This document shows positions 40,327-49,949 of a stretch of DNA of 64,000 nt, piece by piece; the first letter of the stretch is position 1; each line of letters starts with the position of its first letter. The stretch is from NCBI GenBank assembly GCA_964419055.1, contig CAYQNU010000003.1:1-64000 (forward strand). The letters are read 5' to 3'. A program made the translations under genes and the position numbers. The notes under the pieces were generated by a model that ran no database searches, was not told the origin of the DNA, and saw only the letters and a list, made by a program, of their open reading frames with translations. This stretch comes from CAYQNU01 sp964419055. Lineage in GTDB: Bacteria; Bacteroidota; Bacteroidia; Flavobacteriales_D; Parvicellaceae.

Positions 40327-43300
40327 TTAATCCTTATAATTATTCTCAGCTAATCGTTCCTTAATTTCTTCAATATGACGTTCTTTTTTGGCTTGTCTTA
40401 GTTTGATGGCTGATTTTGTAAAATACTTGTGTGCGGTTAAGAATTTCACTTGTATTTCATCCCACATTCTATCGCTATTTATTTTGCCATGGTCACGCAA
40501 TTCTCGCCTTAAATTATCGGCAATAAGATGAAAATCGTCTCTGCCTAAATAATCTAAATCGGCATCACAAATAATCTGTTGCAATCGATCTTTAGGGTCG
40601 TGTGGAATGATGGTAGCATAAATCAATTCCTTAACCGTATTTACCTGCGTTTCAGTGTATCCATACAATGGCAAAATTTCCTCGGCCATTCGCGCACCTA
40701 TGTGTTCATTTTTGTCATATTGTTCCACAAAACCGGCATCGTGATAGGTAGCAGCCGATTTCAATACAAATATATCTTCATCTAATACACCTTCCATAAT
40801 GGCAATTCTTTCGGCAGCTTCTACTACATCGTAGGTATGATGAATTCCATGGTAATGCAAATTAGGACTTAACTCGGCTTGAAGAATTTTCATAATGTGA
40901 CGCTCTGCCTTACGATAGTTGATGCTACTGTATATATGAAGATTAACGTAATCTTTAAATTTTTGGTTGGGTAAAATACCTTGTCCAGCTTTTGATAAAT
41001 GTGGTTTAATTCCATCCACAAAATACATGTCAATTTCTCCTTTATTCTTGGCGGCTACTTTCCCTCGGTAGGTGCAATCAAAATAAGGTTTTATGTATTC
41101 AAAAGTAGCTCCAGAAACATTCACTTTTCCACAATCACTGGCCATCTCCATTCGTTGAGCTACGTTGACCGTATTGCCCCAAATATCATAGGCTATTCGT
41201 TTTGTACCAATAACTCCTGCAATAACGTCTCCAGTGTGTAGTCCAATTCTCAATTCCCAAGGGTCTTGCTCCGGATGTCTCAACTTTTCTTTTTCAATGT
41301 ATTGTTGAATTTCTAACGCAGCCAACACAGCATTTACTGGATTTTCTTTATCTCTTAATGGCACTCCTCCAGCAGCCATATAGGCATCACCAATGGTTTT
41401 GATTTTTTCGAGTTGATATTTCTCTACAATTTTATCAATCTCTCTAAACATATTATCTAATCGTTTCACCAAATCAGCCGGCTTATAGGTTTCGGCTATT
41501 TGTGTAAATCCTTTGATATCGGTAAACATCACGGTTACCATTCTATAAAAACGAGTGCGAGCCTTTCCTTTATTTTTCAACTCCTCTGCTGTTTCGGCAG
41601 GTAAAATGTTGTAGAGCAGTTTTTCCGTTTTTTCTTTTTCTATCTCTAACTCACGTTTTTGTTTTTCAATTTGTTCTTTTTGGATTGTAATGGTTTGTGT
41701 TCTTTTTTCAACCAAAAATGCCAATCGTTCTTTTTGTGAATTGATGGCCTTTACCCTTAAAATATAAATTACAAATACCATTATCCCTACAACTAAAACA
41801 ATGATTGAAATAAACCACCAAGTAGCCCAAAACGGAGAAGCAATTATAATATCGATTTTGGCCGGTTCCTCACACCAAATGCCATCACTATTAGCGGTCC
41901 AAACACTAAAGGTATATTTACCTGGTTTGAGGTTAGAATAGTTAATCTGTTGTAAACTTCCTAGGAGCTGAGGTTCTTCGTCTACTCCTTCCAAAAATAC
42001 TTTATAACTATTTCCTTTTGGATAGGTAAAATGTATGGCTGAGAACTTAAATGTAAGGTTGTTTTGTTTATGGTTTAATTCTAAAGTTTTGAGATACGAT
42101 ACATTATCTAGTGTTTCGATTTCTTGGTTAATTGGTCTATTAAAAACCAAAATATCGGTGATAATGGTTTGAGGCGGAAATTCATTTATTTGAATATCTT
42201 CTGGATAAAACATATTAAATCCATTGATACCTCCAAAAAACAACTTGCCCGATTTAGATTTAAAATAAGCACCATTATTGAACTCATTGCTTTGCAAACC
42301 GTCACTTTCGTGATAGTTTTTAAATGTTTCGGTTAGGTAATTAAATTTAGATAAACCAAAGTTGGTACTCATCCAAATTACATTTTCTTCATTACTTCCA
42401 GTAATTCCGTAAATAGAATTATTTGCCAATCCATTTTCTTCTGTATAATGGGTAAATTTCTCTGTTTTGAGGTCAAATTTATTTAATCCTCCACCATAAG
42501 TACCTATCCATAATGTGCCTTCTGGCTCTTCATAAATTGAAAGACAATAATTGCTGCTCAACGAAGTAGGGTCATTATCATCGTGTAAAAAGTACTTAAA
42601 GCGTTCCACTGTAGAATCACCTACCTGAACCGAATACATTTTTGCTAATCCTGCACCGCTTGAAGCTACCCATTTTTGACCGCTTTTGTCAATATGTATC
42701 ATTCTAACCGCTTCACTAGCAATGGAGTGAGGATCACTTGGATTATGTTCGTAAAAACGATACGACATATCCTTCATATTAATCAACCCCAAACCTTTTT
42801 TGCACGTTACATAGGCAATGTTATTGTGAAATTTGATATTGTAACAGATATCATCATCCCAAGGTGATTGGGGTGTTCTGAAGGGTACTTTCTCATAAGA
42901 ATACCCAATAAAATCAGGCTGAATAATTAATTTAAATAATCCTGATGAAGTACATGTCCAAATGGTACCTTTAGCATCAATGGTGATATTAAAAACACTG
43001 TTATTAGATGGTTCGTTTAGATTAGTGCTTTTGAAAGGATATTGATAATAACGATCATAGCGCGTATCAATGCACGTTACACCTTGTCGCGTACCCACCC
43101 AAATTAACGTATCATTACTATTAATGGCCCAAACATTTTTATCCAATAAACCCTTATCGGTTCCAAATTGATAGGATATGGTTTGAAACCCTTGCTTTAC
43201 GGGATCGAAATAAGAAACCCCTTCTTGAGTTCCTACCCAAATAGAGCCTGTAATATCTCTAAAAATGTGATTGATGATGTTACTTCCTATTGATTTTAAT

Positions 43301-44226
43301 AAATAATCATTGGCTAAGTAAGCTTCTGTGTAGGTTTGTCCATTAGAAAAAGACACTTTAAATAAACCATCTCCACCCGAGCCAATCCAAAGAGTTGAAT
43401 CATTTTCAGGTACGATAGAAAGTATAGAACTCAACTTAAGATTTTGTTTGTTGTGCTTGAGATAAAGCTTGCTAAAGGTAGGAACGACTTCTTTCACAGA
43501 AGCCACATTAATACCGTCATTGGTTCCAATGTAAATTTGCTGATTACCAAATTTTGTTATGGTGTTGATGGTATTATCCGAAAGTCCTACATTGCCCATA
43601 TTGGTTGAAATATGCGTCCAAGCAAGTTTTTTAGGATCCATAATGATTAATCCTTGCCCTTCTGTACCTATCCAAATTTTATCGTCAACCTGAGCAATAC
43701 AATTTATTTTATCGGATGGGAATTTATTTGATTTTGAATTGAGAACATCGAATTGTTGTGAATCAGAAGTATTGATTCTAATTAAACCCGATTTTGCTGT
43801 TGCAACATAAATATAACCGTCATAAAAAAGTAGGTCATTAATGGCAACATCTTTCAATTCTGGAATTTCGTCATAGACATAAAAAAATTGACGATAAGGG
43901 TTAAAAACATTCAATCCACCATTCATTGTGGCAATCCACATCATTCCTTTATTATCAAACTCCAAATCGTTGATATAGGAACTCGACAAACTTGCAGTAT
44001 TGTTTACGATATGTTTGTACACTTTAAAACTGGTTCCATCAAAACGATTCAATCCATCTTGAGTTCCAATCCATATATACCCTAACTTATCTTGATGAAT
44101 ACAATTTACAACACTCTGCGATAATCCATCTTTGATGGTAAGATTTTCAAATCTTACATTTTGGGCCAACAAGGGTTGAACAAAAGCTAATAACCCAATA
44201 ATAAGTATGTAAATGCTCTTTTTCAT
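40327..44226 (-). CDS. Propeller sensor - adenylate cyclase - HD phosphohydrolase fusion
   Basis: 1299 residues from the ATG at 44226. Signal peptide 1-22. About 14 repeats of the two-component-regulator propeller type (about 25-720) and a Y_Y_Y domain (about 735-800) form the periplasmic sensor. One membrane helix (about 810-835) and a coiled coil follow. The class III cyclase domain starts VTVMFTDIKGF at 897: metal Asp903 and Asp947, adenine-specifying Lys941 and Asp1014, and Asn1021/Arg1025 for catalysis. After residue 1100 comes an HD domain: HH (1129-1130) and HD (1162-1163), with a further Asp in CDADLDY. It could both make and break cyclic nucleotides, or use HD for another substrate. 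A terminator-like hairpin lies just before its ATG. Confidence 0.93.
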   Translation of the reverse strand: MKKSIYILIIGLLAFVQPLLAQNVRFENLTIKDGLSQSVVNCIHQDKLGYIWIGTQDGLNRFDGTSFKVYKHIVNNTASLSSSYINDLEFDNKGMMWIATMNGGLNVFNPYRQFFYVYDEIPELKDVAINDLLFYDGYIYVATAKSGLIRINTSDSQQFDVLNSKSNKFPSDKINCIAQVDDKIWIGTEGQGLIIMDPKKLAWTHISTNMGNVGLSDNTINTITKFGNQQIYIGTNDGINVASVKEVVPTFSKLYLKHNKQNLKLSSILSIVPENDSTLWIGSGGDGLFKVSFSNGQTYTEAYLANDYLLKSIGSNIINHIFRDITGSIWVGTQEGVSYFDPVKQGFQTISYQFGTDKGLLDKNVWAINSNDTLIWVGTRQGVTCIDTRYDRYYQYPFKSTNLNEPSNNSVFNITIDAKGTIWTCTSSGLFKLIIQPDFIGYSYEKVPFRTPQSPWDDDICYNIKFHNNIAYVTCKKGLGLINMKDMSYRFYEHNPSDPHSIASEAVRMIHIDKSGQKWVASSGAGLAKMYSVQVGDSTVERFKYFLHDDNDPTSLSSNYCLSIYEEPEGTLWIGTYGGGLNKFDLKTEKFTHYTEENGLANNSIYGITGSNEENVIWMSTNFGLSKFNYLTETFKNYHESDGLQSNEFNNGAYFKSKSGKLFFGGINGFNMFYPEDIQINEFPPQTIITDILVFNRPINQEIETLDNVSYLKTLELNHKQNNLTFKFSAIHFTYPKGNSYKVFLEGVDEEPQLLGSLQQINYSNLKPGKYTFSVWTANSDGIWCEEPAKIDIIIASPFWATWWFISIIVLVVGIMVFVIYILRVKAINSQKERLAFLVEKRTQTITIQKEQIEKQKRELEIEKEKTEKLLYNILPAETAEELKNKGKARTRFYRMVTVMFTDIKGFTQIAETYKPADLVKRLDNMFREIDKIVEKYQLEKIKTIGDAYMAAGGVPLRDKENPVNAVLAALEIQQYIEKEKLRHPEQDPWELRIGLHTGDVIAGVIGTKRIAYDIWGNTVNVAQRMEMASDCGKVNVSGATFEYIKPYFDCTYRGKVAAKNKGEIDMYFVDGIKPHLSKAGQGILPNQKFKDYVNLHIYSSINYRKAERHIMKILQAELSPNLHYHGIHHTYDVVEAAERIAIMEGVLDEDIFVLKSAATYHDAGFVEQYDKNEHIGARMAEEILPLYGYTETQVNTVKELIYATIIPHDPKDRLQQIICDADLDYLGRDDFHLIADNLRRELRDHGKINSDRMWDEIQVKFLTAHKYFTKSAIKLRQAKKERHIEEIKERLAENNYKD

Positions 44227-44235
44227 AATAAACAA

Positions 44236-44273
44236 AAACCTTAACATGTTTTTTAGATTACACGTTAAGGTTT
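44236..44273 (-). terminator. Terminator or attenuator between flotillin and the cyclase gene
   Basis: On the minus strand AAACCTTAAC (44273-44264) pairs with GTTAAGGTTT (44245-44236), an exact 10-bp stem, followed by a TTTTTGTTT run. It ends only 9 nt before the cyclase ATG (44226), so it could terminate the flotillin transcript, attenuate the cyclase, or hide its ribosome binding site. Confidence 0.7.
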
Positions 44274-44297
44274 GTACATTTTTGTTAATGGTATAAT

Positions 44298-45941
44298 TTA
44301 CTTCTTAGTATCATCAGAATTCTCTGTATTGGCTGAGTCTGTTGACTGACCTTCAGATTCATTTTTTGTACCTAAATAACTGGGTAATTGCATACCTGCC
44401 ATATTAAACATTTCTGCTAATGGTGGCACAGCTTTATACATACCACTTAAAAAATTAGCTGTAGACGTTTGACCGTTTGCATTATTTCCACCTTCCCAAA
44501 CAGTAACTTTATCAATTTTAATGTTGCTAATAGCTTCGGCTTGTGTTTTTACTAATTCTGGCAATTTATCTGCTACTAATAACAATACAGCATCTTTAGC
44601 GTTATCTCCAGCAGCCGAAACGATTTTGTCTAAACCGGCAGCTTGGTTGGTTAATATTTCGAATAAACCTTTTGCTTCCGCTTGTTTTTTCAAGAAAATA
44701 GCATCTGCCTCCCCTTTGGCAATTCTTCTAATGTTTTCTGCTTGAGCTTCAGCTTCAATTTCAATTTTTGTTTTTTCAATTTCAGCAGGGATAATAACAT
44801 CTGCATATTGGGTAGCTTTATCTCTTTCCGCTCTGCGTTTCTCAGCTTCTTGTTCAGCTTCATACGACATTTGCAACGCTTTTGCAGCTTGAATTTTTTC
44901 AGCAGAAATAGCTCGTTTTTCAGCTTCCGCTTGTCTCTCTCTTCTTAAAGCATCCGATTCAGCAATTTCAATTCTAGCTTTGTTTTCCCCGTCAATTGCT
45001 TTTGCATTAGCAGCAGAAATTTGGATACGTTCATTTTGAAGTGCGTTGGCTTCCCCAATTTTAGCTAAAGCCACCGATTCAGCTGTTTGAACACGTTCAT
45101 TTTGCTGAGCCTGTGCCTCTCCAATACTACCTTCGGCATTTGCAGCGGCCACTTGAACTCTTTCTGTTTGAAGTGCGTTGGCCTCCCCTACTTTAGCTCG
45201 TGCGTTGGCTTCCGAAACCTTTACGCGTTGTTCTTGAACAGCGTTGGCTTCACCGATTGATCCATCTCTATTTTTCTCAGCAACGGTTTTTCTAGCTTCG
45301 TTTATGGCGTGAGCAGCAGCTTCCTTACCTAAGGCCTCAATATACCCTGATTCATCTTTGATATCCGTAATGTTAACGTTAATCAATTTTAAACCAATTT
45401 TTTTCAGCTCTGCCTCAACATTATGAGAAACATTCGCCAAAAATTTATCTCTATTGCTATTGATTTCTTCAATATCCATTGTAGCAATTACTAAACGAAG
45501 TTGACCAAAAATGATATCTCTTGAAATATTTTTAATTTCATCTTTACTCAACATCAACAATCGTTCAGCGGCATTATTCATAATCCCCGGATCATTTGAA
45601 ATAGCTATGGTAAAACTTGAAGGAACATCTACACGAATATTTTGACGAGATAGTGCATTTTTTAATTCAACTTCTAAAGAAATTGGTGCTAGATCCAAAA
45701 AAGCATAATCCTGAAATACTGGCCAAATAAAAGCAGCACCTCCCGAAATACAACGAGCCGATTTACCACTATCGTTTCCTCTACCGTAAATGACTAAAAT
45801 TTTATTTGCGGGACATCTTTTATATCTACGAATAAATGTAGAAATGATTATTACCAAAAGTATAACTCCTGCTATTGCAGCAATGACTCCAAAAGTAAGT
45901 CCTTGAAAGTCCATTTCTGATTCTAAGATTGCTAATTCCAT
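44298..45941 (-). CDS. Flotillin-like SPFH protein with 22-residue repeats
   Basis: 547 residues. N-terminal membrane segment (about 15-37), then the SPFH domain (about 40-220, KILVIYGRGND, FIWPVFQDYAFLDLAPISLE, SHNVEAELKKIGL). Residues 228-315 consist of a 22-residue repeat (GEANALQNERVQVAAANA-type; GEA at 230, 252, 274 and 296). The remaining helix continues as the flotillin coiled coil rich in A/E/R, then a Gly/Met-rich region and a disordered Ser/Asp tail. Flotillins build ordered membrane microdomains. It directly follows an SPFH-only paralogue and an NfeD-like gene in one operon. Confidence 0.92.
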   Translation of the reverse strand: MELAILESEMDFQGLTFGVIAAIAGVILLVIIISTFIRRYKRCPANKILVIYGRGNDSGKSARCISGGAAFIWPVFQDYAFLDLAPISLEVELKNALSRQNIRVDVPSSFTIAISNDPGIMNNAAERLLMLSKDEIKNISRDIIFGQLRLVIATMDIEEINSNRDKFLANVSHNVEAELKKIGLKLINVNITDIKDESGYIEALGKEAAAHAINEARKTVAEKNRDGSIGEANAVQEQRVKVSEANARAKVGEANALQTERVQVAAANAEGSIGEAQAQQNERVQTAESVALAKIGEANALQNERIQISAANAKAIDGENKARIEIAESDALRRERQAEAEKRAISAEKIQAAKALQMSYEAEQEAEKRRAERDKATQYADVIIPAEIEKTKIEIEAEAQAENIRRIAKGEADAIFLKKQAEAKGLFEILTNQAAGLDKIVSAAGDNAKDAVLLLVADKLPELVKTQAEAISNIKIDKVTVWEGGNNANGQTSTANFLSGMYKAVPPLAEMFNMAGMQLPSYLGTKNESEGQSTDSANTENSDDTKK

Positions 45942-45954
45942 TTTTTTTTATTGT

Positions 45955-46518
45955 TTAAATTTCAGTTTTTGAAATATTTATTTGTAAAATTTTTATTCCC
46001 AATTTGTTAAGCTCCGCTTCAATTTTTTCTTTGATGGTCATTTTAATTGTTTTAAAATTATTCAGCAACTTTTCTATCTCAAATAAAGACACAACAGATT
46101 TAATAGTTCCATTGACAACATCAATCGCAATTTCTTTGATATCTTCCAATTTTAATCCCGCAAGATATTCGCTTGATTTTTTCAAGAGAGACTTATCTTG
46201 TGATATTTCTAATTGAACTTCAGATTGTATTTTAATTTTCGATTCATCTAAAATCGAATATTCTTGATCAATTTCTAATTTAAAAGGTGTAAGATCAAGG
46301 TAAGCTCCTGCTTGGATGATTGGCCATATAAATGTCCATTTCTTATTGGTAATTGTTGAATAATGACCATTTTCACCTTTTCTCCCATAAATCACTAATA
46401 ATTTCCCTTTAGGACATCTTCTGAATCCAACAAACAAGGCGTAAAATAAATATAATACAATAAAAAATGTCATTAAACTAAGTACCGCAATCGATAGAAT
46501 TGATCGGTCAATAAACAT
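45955..46518 (-). CDS. Truncated flotillin-like SPFH protein
   Basis: 187 residues from the ATG at 46518. A membrane helix (about 8-30) and the whole SPFH domain align with the flotillin next door (FRRCPKGKLLVIYGRKG vs YKRCPANKILVIYGRGN; TFIWPIIQAGAYLDLTPF vs AFIWPVFQDYAFLDLAPI; EAELNKLGIKILQINIS vs EAELKKIGLKLINVNIT). It ends exactly where the coiled-coil flotillin domain would begin, with a normal stop codon. This looks like a partial duplication kept for use: the reading frame is intact and only 13 nt separate it from the full-length flotillin. It may cap or limit flotillin assemblies. Confidence 0.85.
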   Translation of the reverse strand: MFIDRSILSIAVLSLMTFFIVLYLFYALFVGFRRCPKGKLLVIYGRKGENGHYSTITNKKWTFIWPIIQAGAYLDLTPFKLEIDQEYSILDESKIKIQSEVQLEISQDKSLLKKSSEYLAGLKLEDIKEIAIDVVNGTIKSVVSLFEIEKLLNNFKTIKMTIKEKIEAELNKLGIKILQINISKTEI

Positions 46519-46548
46519 ATGACAAATAGGAATGCTCAATTTATAATA

Positions 46549-47106
46549 TTATGCTTTTTCAATTAATAATATGTGATCACTAACAATTGCCTTAATTTTG
46601 ATTACGGCACCTGTTTTTAAATCCTCATCAAGATCTGTAATTGCATCTAATTCTCTTAATGAACCTTGAGCCTTTACTTGAACTTTTCCAATGGAACTTC
46701 TATTTTTTTCTACTGGAATATAAACTTCTCCAATAAGACCTACCATATTTTCAATTTTCAATGTTGAATCTTGACCAGCTTTTTGAAGTAAATAAAATAA
46801 ACCAGCCATCAAAAACATCATTACTAGACCACAAAATAGAGAAACCAGAACAGTAGTGGTTCCTGATGCATCACTGTAAATACAGGCTAACCCCGACCAA
46901 GAAAATATTGTAAAAAACCCTACTGTATTTTTAAAATTTAAAAACTGAAAATCAATACCTCCATCGAAATCTGCATCTCCAAAATCAGAAGTATCCGTTC
47001 CAAACATGGTCATACCTATTACAACTAAAAATAATAGTGAAGATACAAATGCTACTACCCAATATATTTGAGAAAATAAATCAAGAGTTTGCCACCAGTC
47101 GTTCAT
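46549..47106 (-). CDS. NfeD/YqiJ-like membrane protein
   Basis: 185 residues. Three membrane segments (about 13-35, 63-82, 85-110) followed by a C-terminal soluble OB-fold-like domain (about 118-185, GLIGEVYIPVEKNRSSIGKV then QVKAQGSLRELDAIT) typical of the NfeD family partners of flotillins. NfeD-like proteins are cotranscribed with flotillins in many bacteria (YqiJ-YqiK, YuaF-YuaG) and act in the same membrane domains. It precedes the truncated and full flotillin genes here, which supports that role. Confidence 0.85.
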   Translation of the reverse strand: MNDWWQTLDLFSQIYWVVAFVSSLLFLVVIGMTMFGTDTSDFGDADFDGGIDFQFLNFKNTVGFFTIFSWSGLACIYSDASGTTTVLVSLFCGLVMMFLMAGLFYLLQKAGQDSTLKIENMVGLIGEVYIPVEKNRSSIGKVQVKAQGSLRELDAITDLDEDLKTGAVIKIKAIVSDHILLIEKA

Positions 47107-47140
47107 AGTTTAGTTAGTTTTTAGGGGTAAAAATGTAAGT

Positions 47141-48967
47141 TTAAATTCTAATTCCAATTACCAAAATATCATCGACTTGCTCAAAACTTCCTTTCCATTG
47201 TTCAATCTTATCGTTTAATATTTCTTTTTGTTTAGCCATCGATTCATCTTTAATAGAAAGCAGTAAATCTCTGAATTGCTTGTACATAAACTTTTTACCT
47301 TTCACACCTCCAAACTGATCTGCATATCCATCTGAGAATAGATAAATTACATCACCTTTTTGCAATTCAATTTCGTGATTGGTATAGTTCATCTCACCAT
47401 GTTCAAAAGAAGCGATAGCAAATTTGTCTGCCTTAATATCTTGAATTTCTTCCCCTCTTACAATATATAAAGGATTGTTTGCTCCAGCATATTCCAATTT
47501 AGTAAAATCTCTGTTTATAGAACACAAAGCCAAATCCATTCCATCTCTCACTTTATCTCTTCCCTCATCAGATTTATTCAAGGCCTCTGATGACAATCTG
47601 TTTAACTCATCTAATATAATGGATGGTTGATCAATTTTACTTTGCACAATTTGATTTAATGCATTGGCTCCAATCAAACTCATAAACGCCCCTGGAACTC
47701 CATGACCAGTACAATCAACGGCAGAGAAAAGAATCTTGTCTTCAGTCTCTGAAAACCAATAAAAATCTCCTGATACAATATCCTTAGGTTTAAATAATAC
47801 AAAACTTTGAGGAATTGATTTTTCGATATAGTGCTCAGTTGGTAAAATTGAATCTTGTAGACGTTTTGCATAACGAATACTATCGGTAACGTCTTTATAT
47901 AACTCTTCTAATTTCTCTCGTTGGTGGTTAATTTCCTCATTCTGTCTAACAACTTCGGCAGTTCTTTCGATTACCTTTTGTTCCAAAATTCGCTCGCTTT
48001 CCGCCAATTCATCTCGCATTTTTACAAGAGCGTGACCCAAAACATCCTCATCACTTAAGGGGTTGTAAGGATAATTAAAATTACTTTTACCAACTTCATT
48101 AGCAAAGGTTGTAGTACCTCTCAATCCTTCCACCAATTGATTCATTGCAAGCGACATTTCACCAATCTCGTCATTGCTCGGTGTTATTTTGGTTTTAGGA
48201 AAAATCCCTTTACCTAGATTTATCAAAATCCCTTTTAATTCGTGAACAGGTTTGGTAATACTTTTACTTGTAACCAATGCTATCAATACGGTTCCTACAA
48301 AAAGAATAATTAAAGCTCCAATGATAATCCATATTAACAAGATGAAATTATCGTTTGTTTGAGTAAACGAAGTGGTCATCTCATTCTTTTGAGTAGCCGT
48401 TTCCTTATTCTTACGTTCGAGTAATTCTTCTAGACTTCCCAATAAACGTTGAACGGTAGGCTCAACTTCGTCTGAAAGAGCGTTTTGAGCTATAAAGGCA
48501 TTCGTAGGATCTAATCTGCTTTCCAAATCAACCAATACATTCAAAATGTATTCATCAATTACTTCGAATAAATAGGTAATGTCTTTTTTAATTCCAGCAT
48601 AAGTCTCTAAATCGGCTACTTCTTTTTGATTCCAGAGTTTGGTAATGGTGTCTAATCCTACTAAAATTTTAGGCACCTCTGTTTCTATCAATGAAATGAG
48701 CGCTTTTTTAGAACTCTCATCTTTGGTATCATTAAAAACCCAGTTATTTACGTTGGTACTGACATTTAAAATACTTTCCTTTAATTTACCCAATCCATCA
48801 ACGGTAGGCTGAGCAATTTCGGTATAGACTTTATTTGAAGTAATACTTCCATCAAGCGTTGATTTGGCTTCTTTAACGGTATTTAATGTAATACCAAAAA
48901 CAACCAAAATCAAAAACCCAATGATGGCAAATCCTAAACCTATTTTCTTTCCAACCGTAAATCTCAT
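47141..48967 (-). CDS. HAMP-domain SpoIIE/PP2C-type phosphatase
   Basis: 608 residues from the ATG at 48967. Membrane helix 1 (about 7-27), a periplasmic helical sensor (about 30-205), membrane helix 2 (about 209-232), a HAMP domain (about 232-300), a coiled linker (SIRYAKRLQDSILP motif), then PP2C_SIG with VSGDFYWF, DCTGHGVPGAFMS, and C-terminal LFSDGYADQFGG and VDDILVIGI. Layout equals a methyl-accepting-like receptor joined to a Ser/Thr phosphatase. It should respond to a periplasmic signal, dephosphorylating a cytoplasmic partner. Paralogue of the porX-linked phosphatase at 13597. It follows a TPR protein gene by 73 nt. Confidence 0.93.
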   Translation of the reverse strand: MRFTVGKKIGLGFAIIGFLILVVFGITLNTVKEAKSTLDGSITSNKVYTEIAQPTVDGLGKLKESILNVSTNVNNWVFNDTKDESSKKALISLIETEVPKILVGLDTITKLWNQKEVADLETYAGIKKDITYLFEVIDEYILNVLVDLESRLDPTNAFIAQNALSDEVEPTVQRLLGSLEELLERKNKETATQKNEMTTSFTQTNDNFILLIWIIIGALIILFVGTVLIALVTSKSITKPVHELKGILINLGKGIFPKTKITPSNDEIGEMSLAMNQLVEGLRGTTTFANEVGKSNFNYPYNPLSDEDVLGHALVKMRDELAESERILEQKVIERTAEVVRQNEEINHQREKLEELYKDVTDSIRYAKRLQDSILPTEHYIEKSIPQSFVLFKPKDIVSGDFYWFSETEDKILFSAVDCTGHGVPGAFMSLIGANALNQIVQSKIDQPSIILDELNRLSSEALNKSDEGRDKVRDGMDLALCSINRDFTKLEYAGANNPLYIVRGEEIQDIKADKFAIASFEHGEMNYTNHEIELQKGDVIYLFSDGYADQFGGVKGKKFMYKQFRDLLLSIKDESMAKQKEILNDKIEQWKGSFEQVDDILVIGIRI

Positions 48968-49040
48968 TTCTTTTAAACACAAAAAGGAATCTACAATAGA
49001 CTCCTTAAAATTTATATATTATTTATTCATTATCAATCCG

Positions 49041-49949
49041 TTACTCTTCATCTGGTTCTTCCGTCAGTTGATTCAACAAATTTTGATAGAACTGATGTTT
49101 TTCTTTTTCTTGCAACATATAATAGATGGCTGATAGACCATTAATTGTTTCTTTGTTTTTAGGTTTTAAAGCATACGCCTTTTTCAAATAAGGTAAAGAT
49201 TTCAATCCGTATTCAACTTGTTTTTCTTGAGCGTCCAACACTTCCAACAAATCGGCATCATCAGATAAATCGAGAATGTATTGGAAACCTCTGTTGTAAT
49301 ACATTACTCCAACTGTGTAAACAGCGTGGTGATCAAGGCTATCTAATTTCAATACCTCTTCATATTGATTAATGGCTTTTTCAAAATAAGTTGCATTTGT
49401 TTTCGTATCTTCTTGATATAAATCCCAATAGATATCTCCAATACTGTTGTTAAATGAAACTTCCCACTTAGATAAATCTTCATTATTACCCGTCATTTTA
49501 ATGACTTCCATAAATTTAGTATTGAATTCTGTTGCTAATTCAACATTTCTTGCTTTCAATAAATCAACACAATTCTTTTGGTAATATTTAGCAATGTTGC
49601 GAATTGAAACCAAATTGTTTTTGCTGAACTCTTGTTTAGTATCTAGGTTGTTTGATTTAACAAATGAAGTTAAAGCAATTTCTCTAAACTTAGAATTGTA
49701 ATCAGCAATTTCTTTTGTTTTGAATAACTCGTAATAAATAAATCCTTTAACATGGTATGTGTAGGCATCTGTTGCTAAATCTGGACACATCAATAATGCA
49801 CTATCAATGTATTGTTGTGCTAACTCAAGATTTTTTTCGCCATACTTTTCTACAGCAACTTGAGTATAGTTACAATACTTATTGAATTGGGCAACTGCAG
49901 TAATCTGCAACAGCATCAAAACAACTGATATGTAAGCAAATCTTTTCAT
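49041..49949 (-). CDS. Exported TPR protein
   Basis: 302 residues. Signal peptide 1-20 ends AVAQ. The rest is helical, with TPR-like pairs in AVEKYGEKNLELAQQYIDSA (about 33-52), KAINQYEEVLKLDSLDHHAV (about 187-206) and KSLPYLKKAYALKPKNKETI (about 248-267). Acidic C-terminus. Periplasmic TPR proteins provide docking platforms. It starts 1 nt after the YfiR-like gene stop and precedes the HAMP phosphatase, suggesting a three-protein periplasmic complex; that is inference. Confidence 0.8.
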   Translation of the reverse strand: MKRFAYISVVLMLLQITAVAQFNKYCNYTQVAVEKYGEKNLELAQQYIDSALLMCPDLATDAYTYHVKGFIYYELFKTKEIADYNSKFREIALTSFVKSNNLDTKQEFSKNNLVSIRNIAKYYQKNCVDLLKARNVELATEFNTKFMEVIKMTGNNEDLSKWEVSFNNSIGDIYWDLYQEDTKTNATYFEKAINQYEEVLKLDSLDHHAVYTVGVMYYNRGFQYILDLSDDADLLEVLDAQEKQVEYGLKSLPYLKKAYALKPKNKETINGLSAIYYMLQEKEKHQFYQNLLNQLTEEPDEE

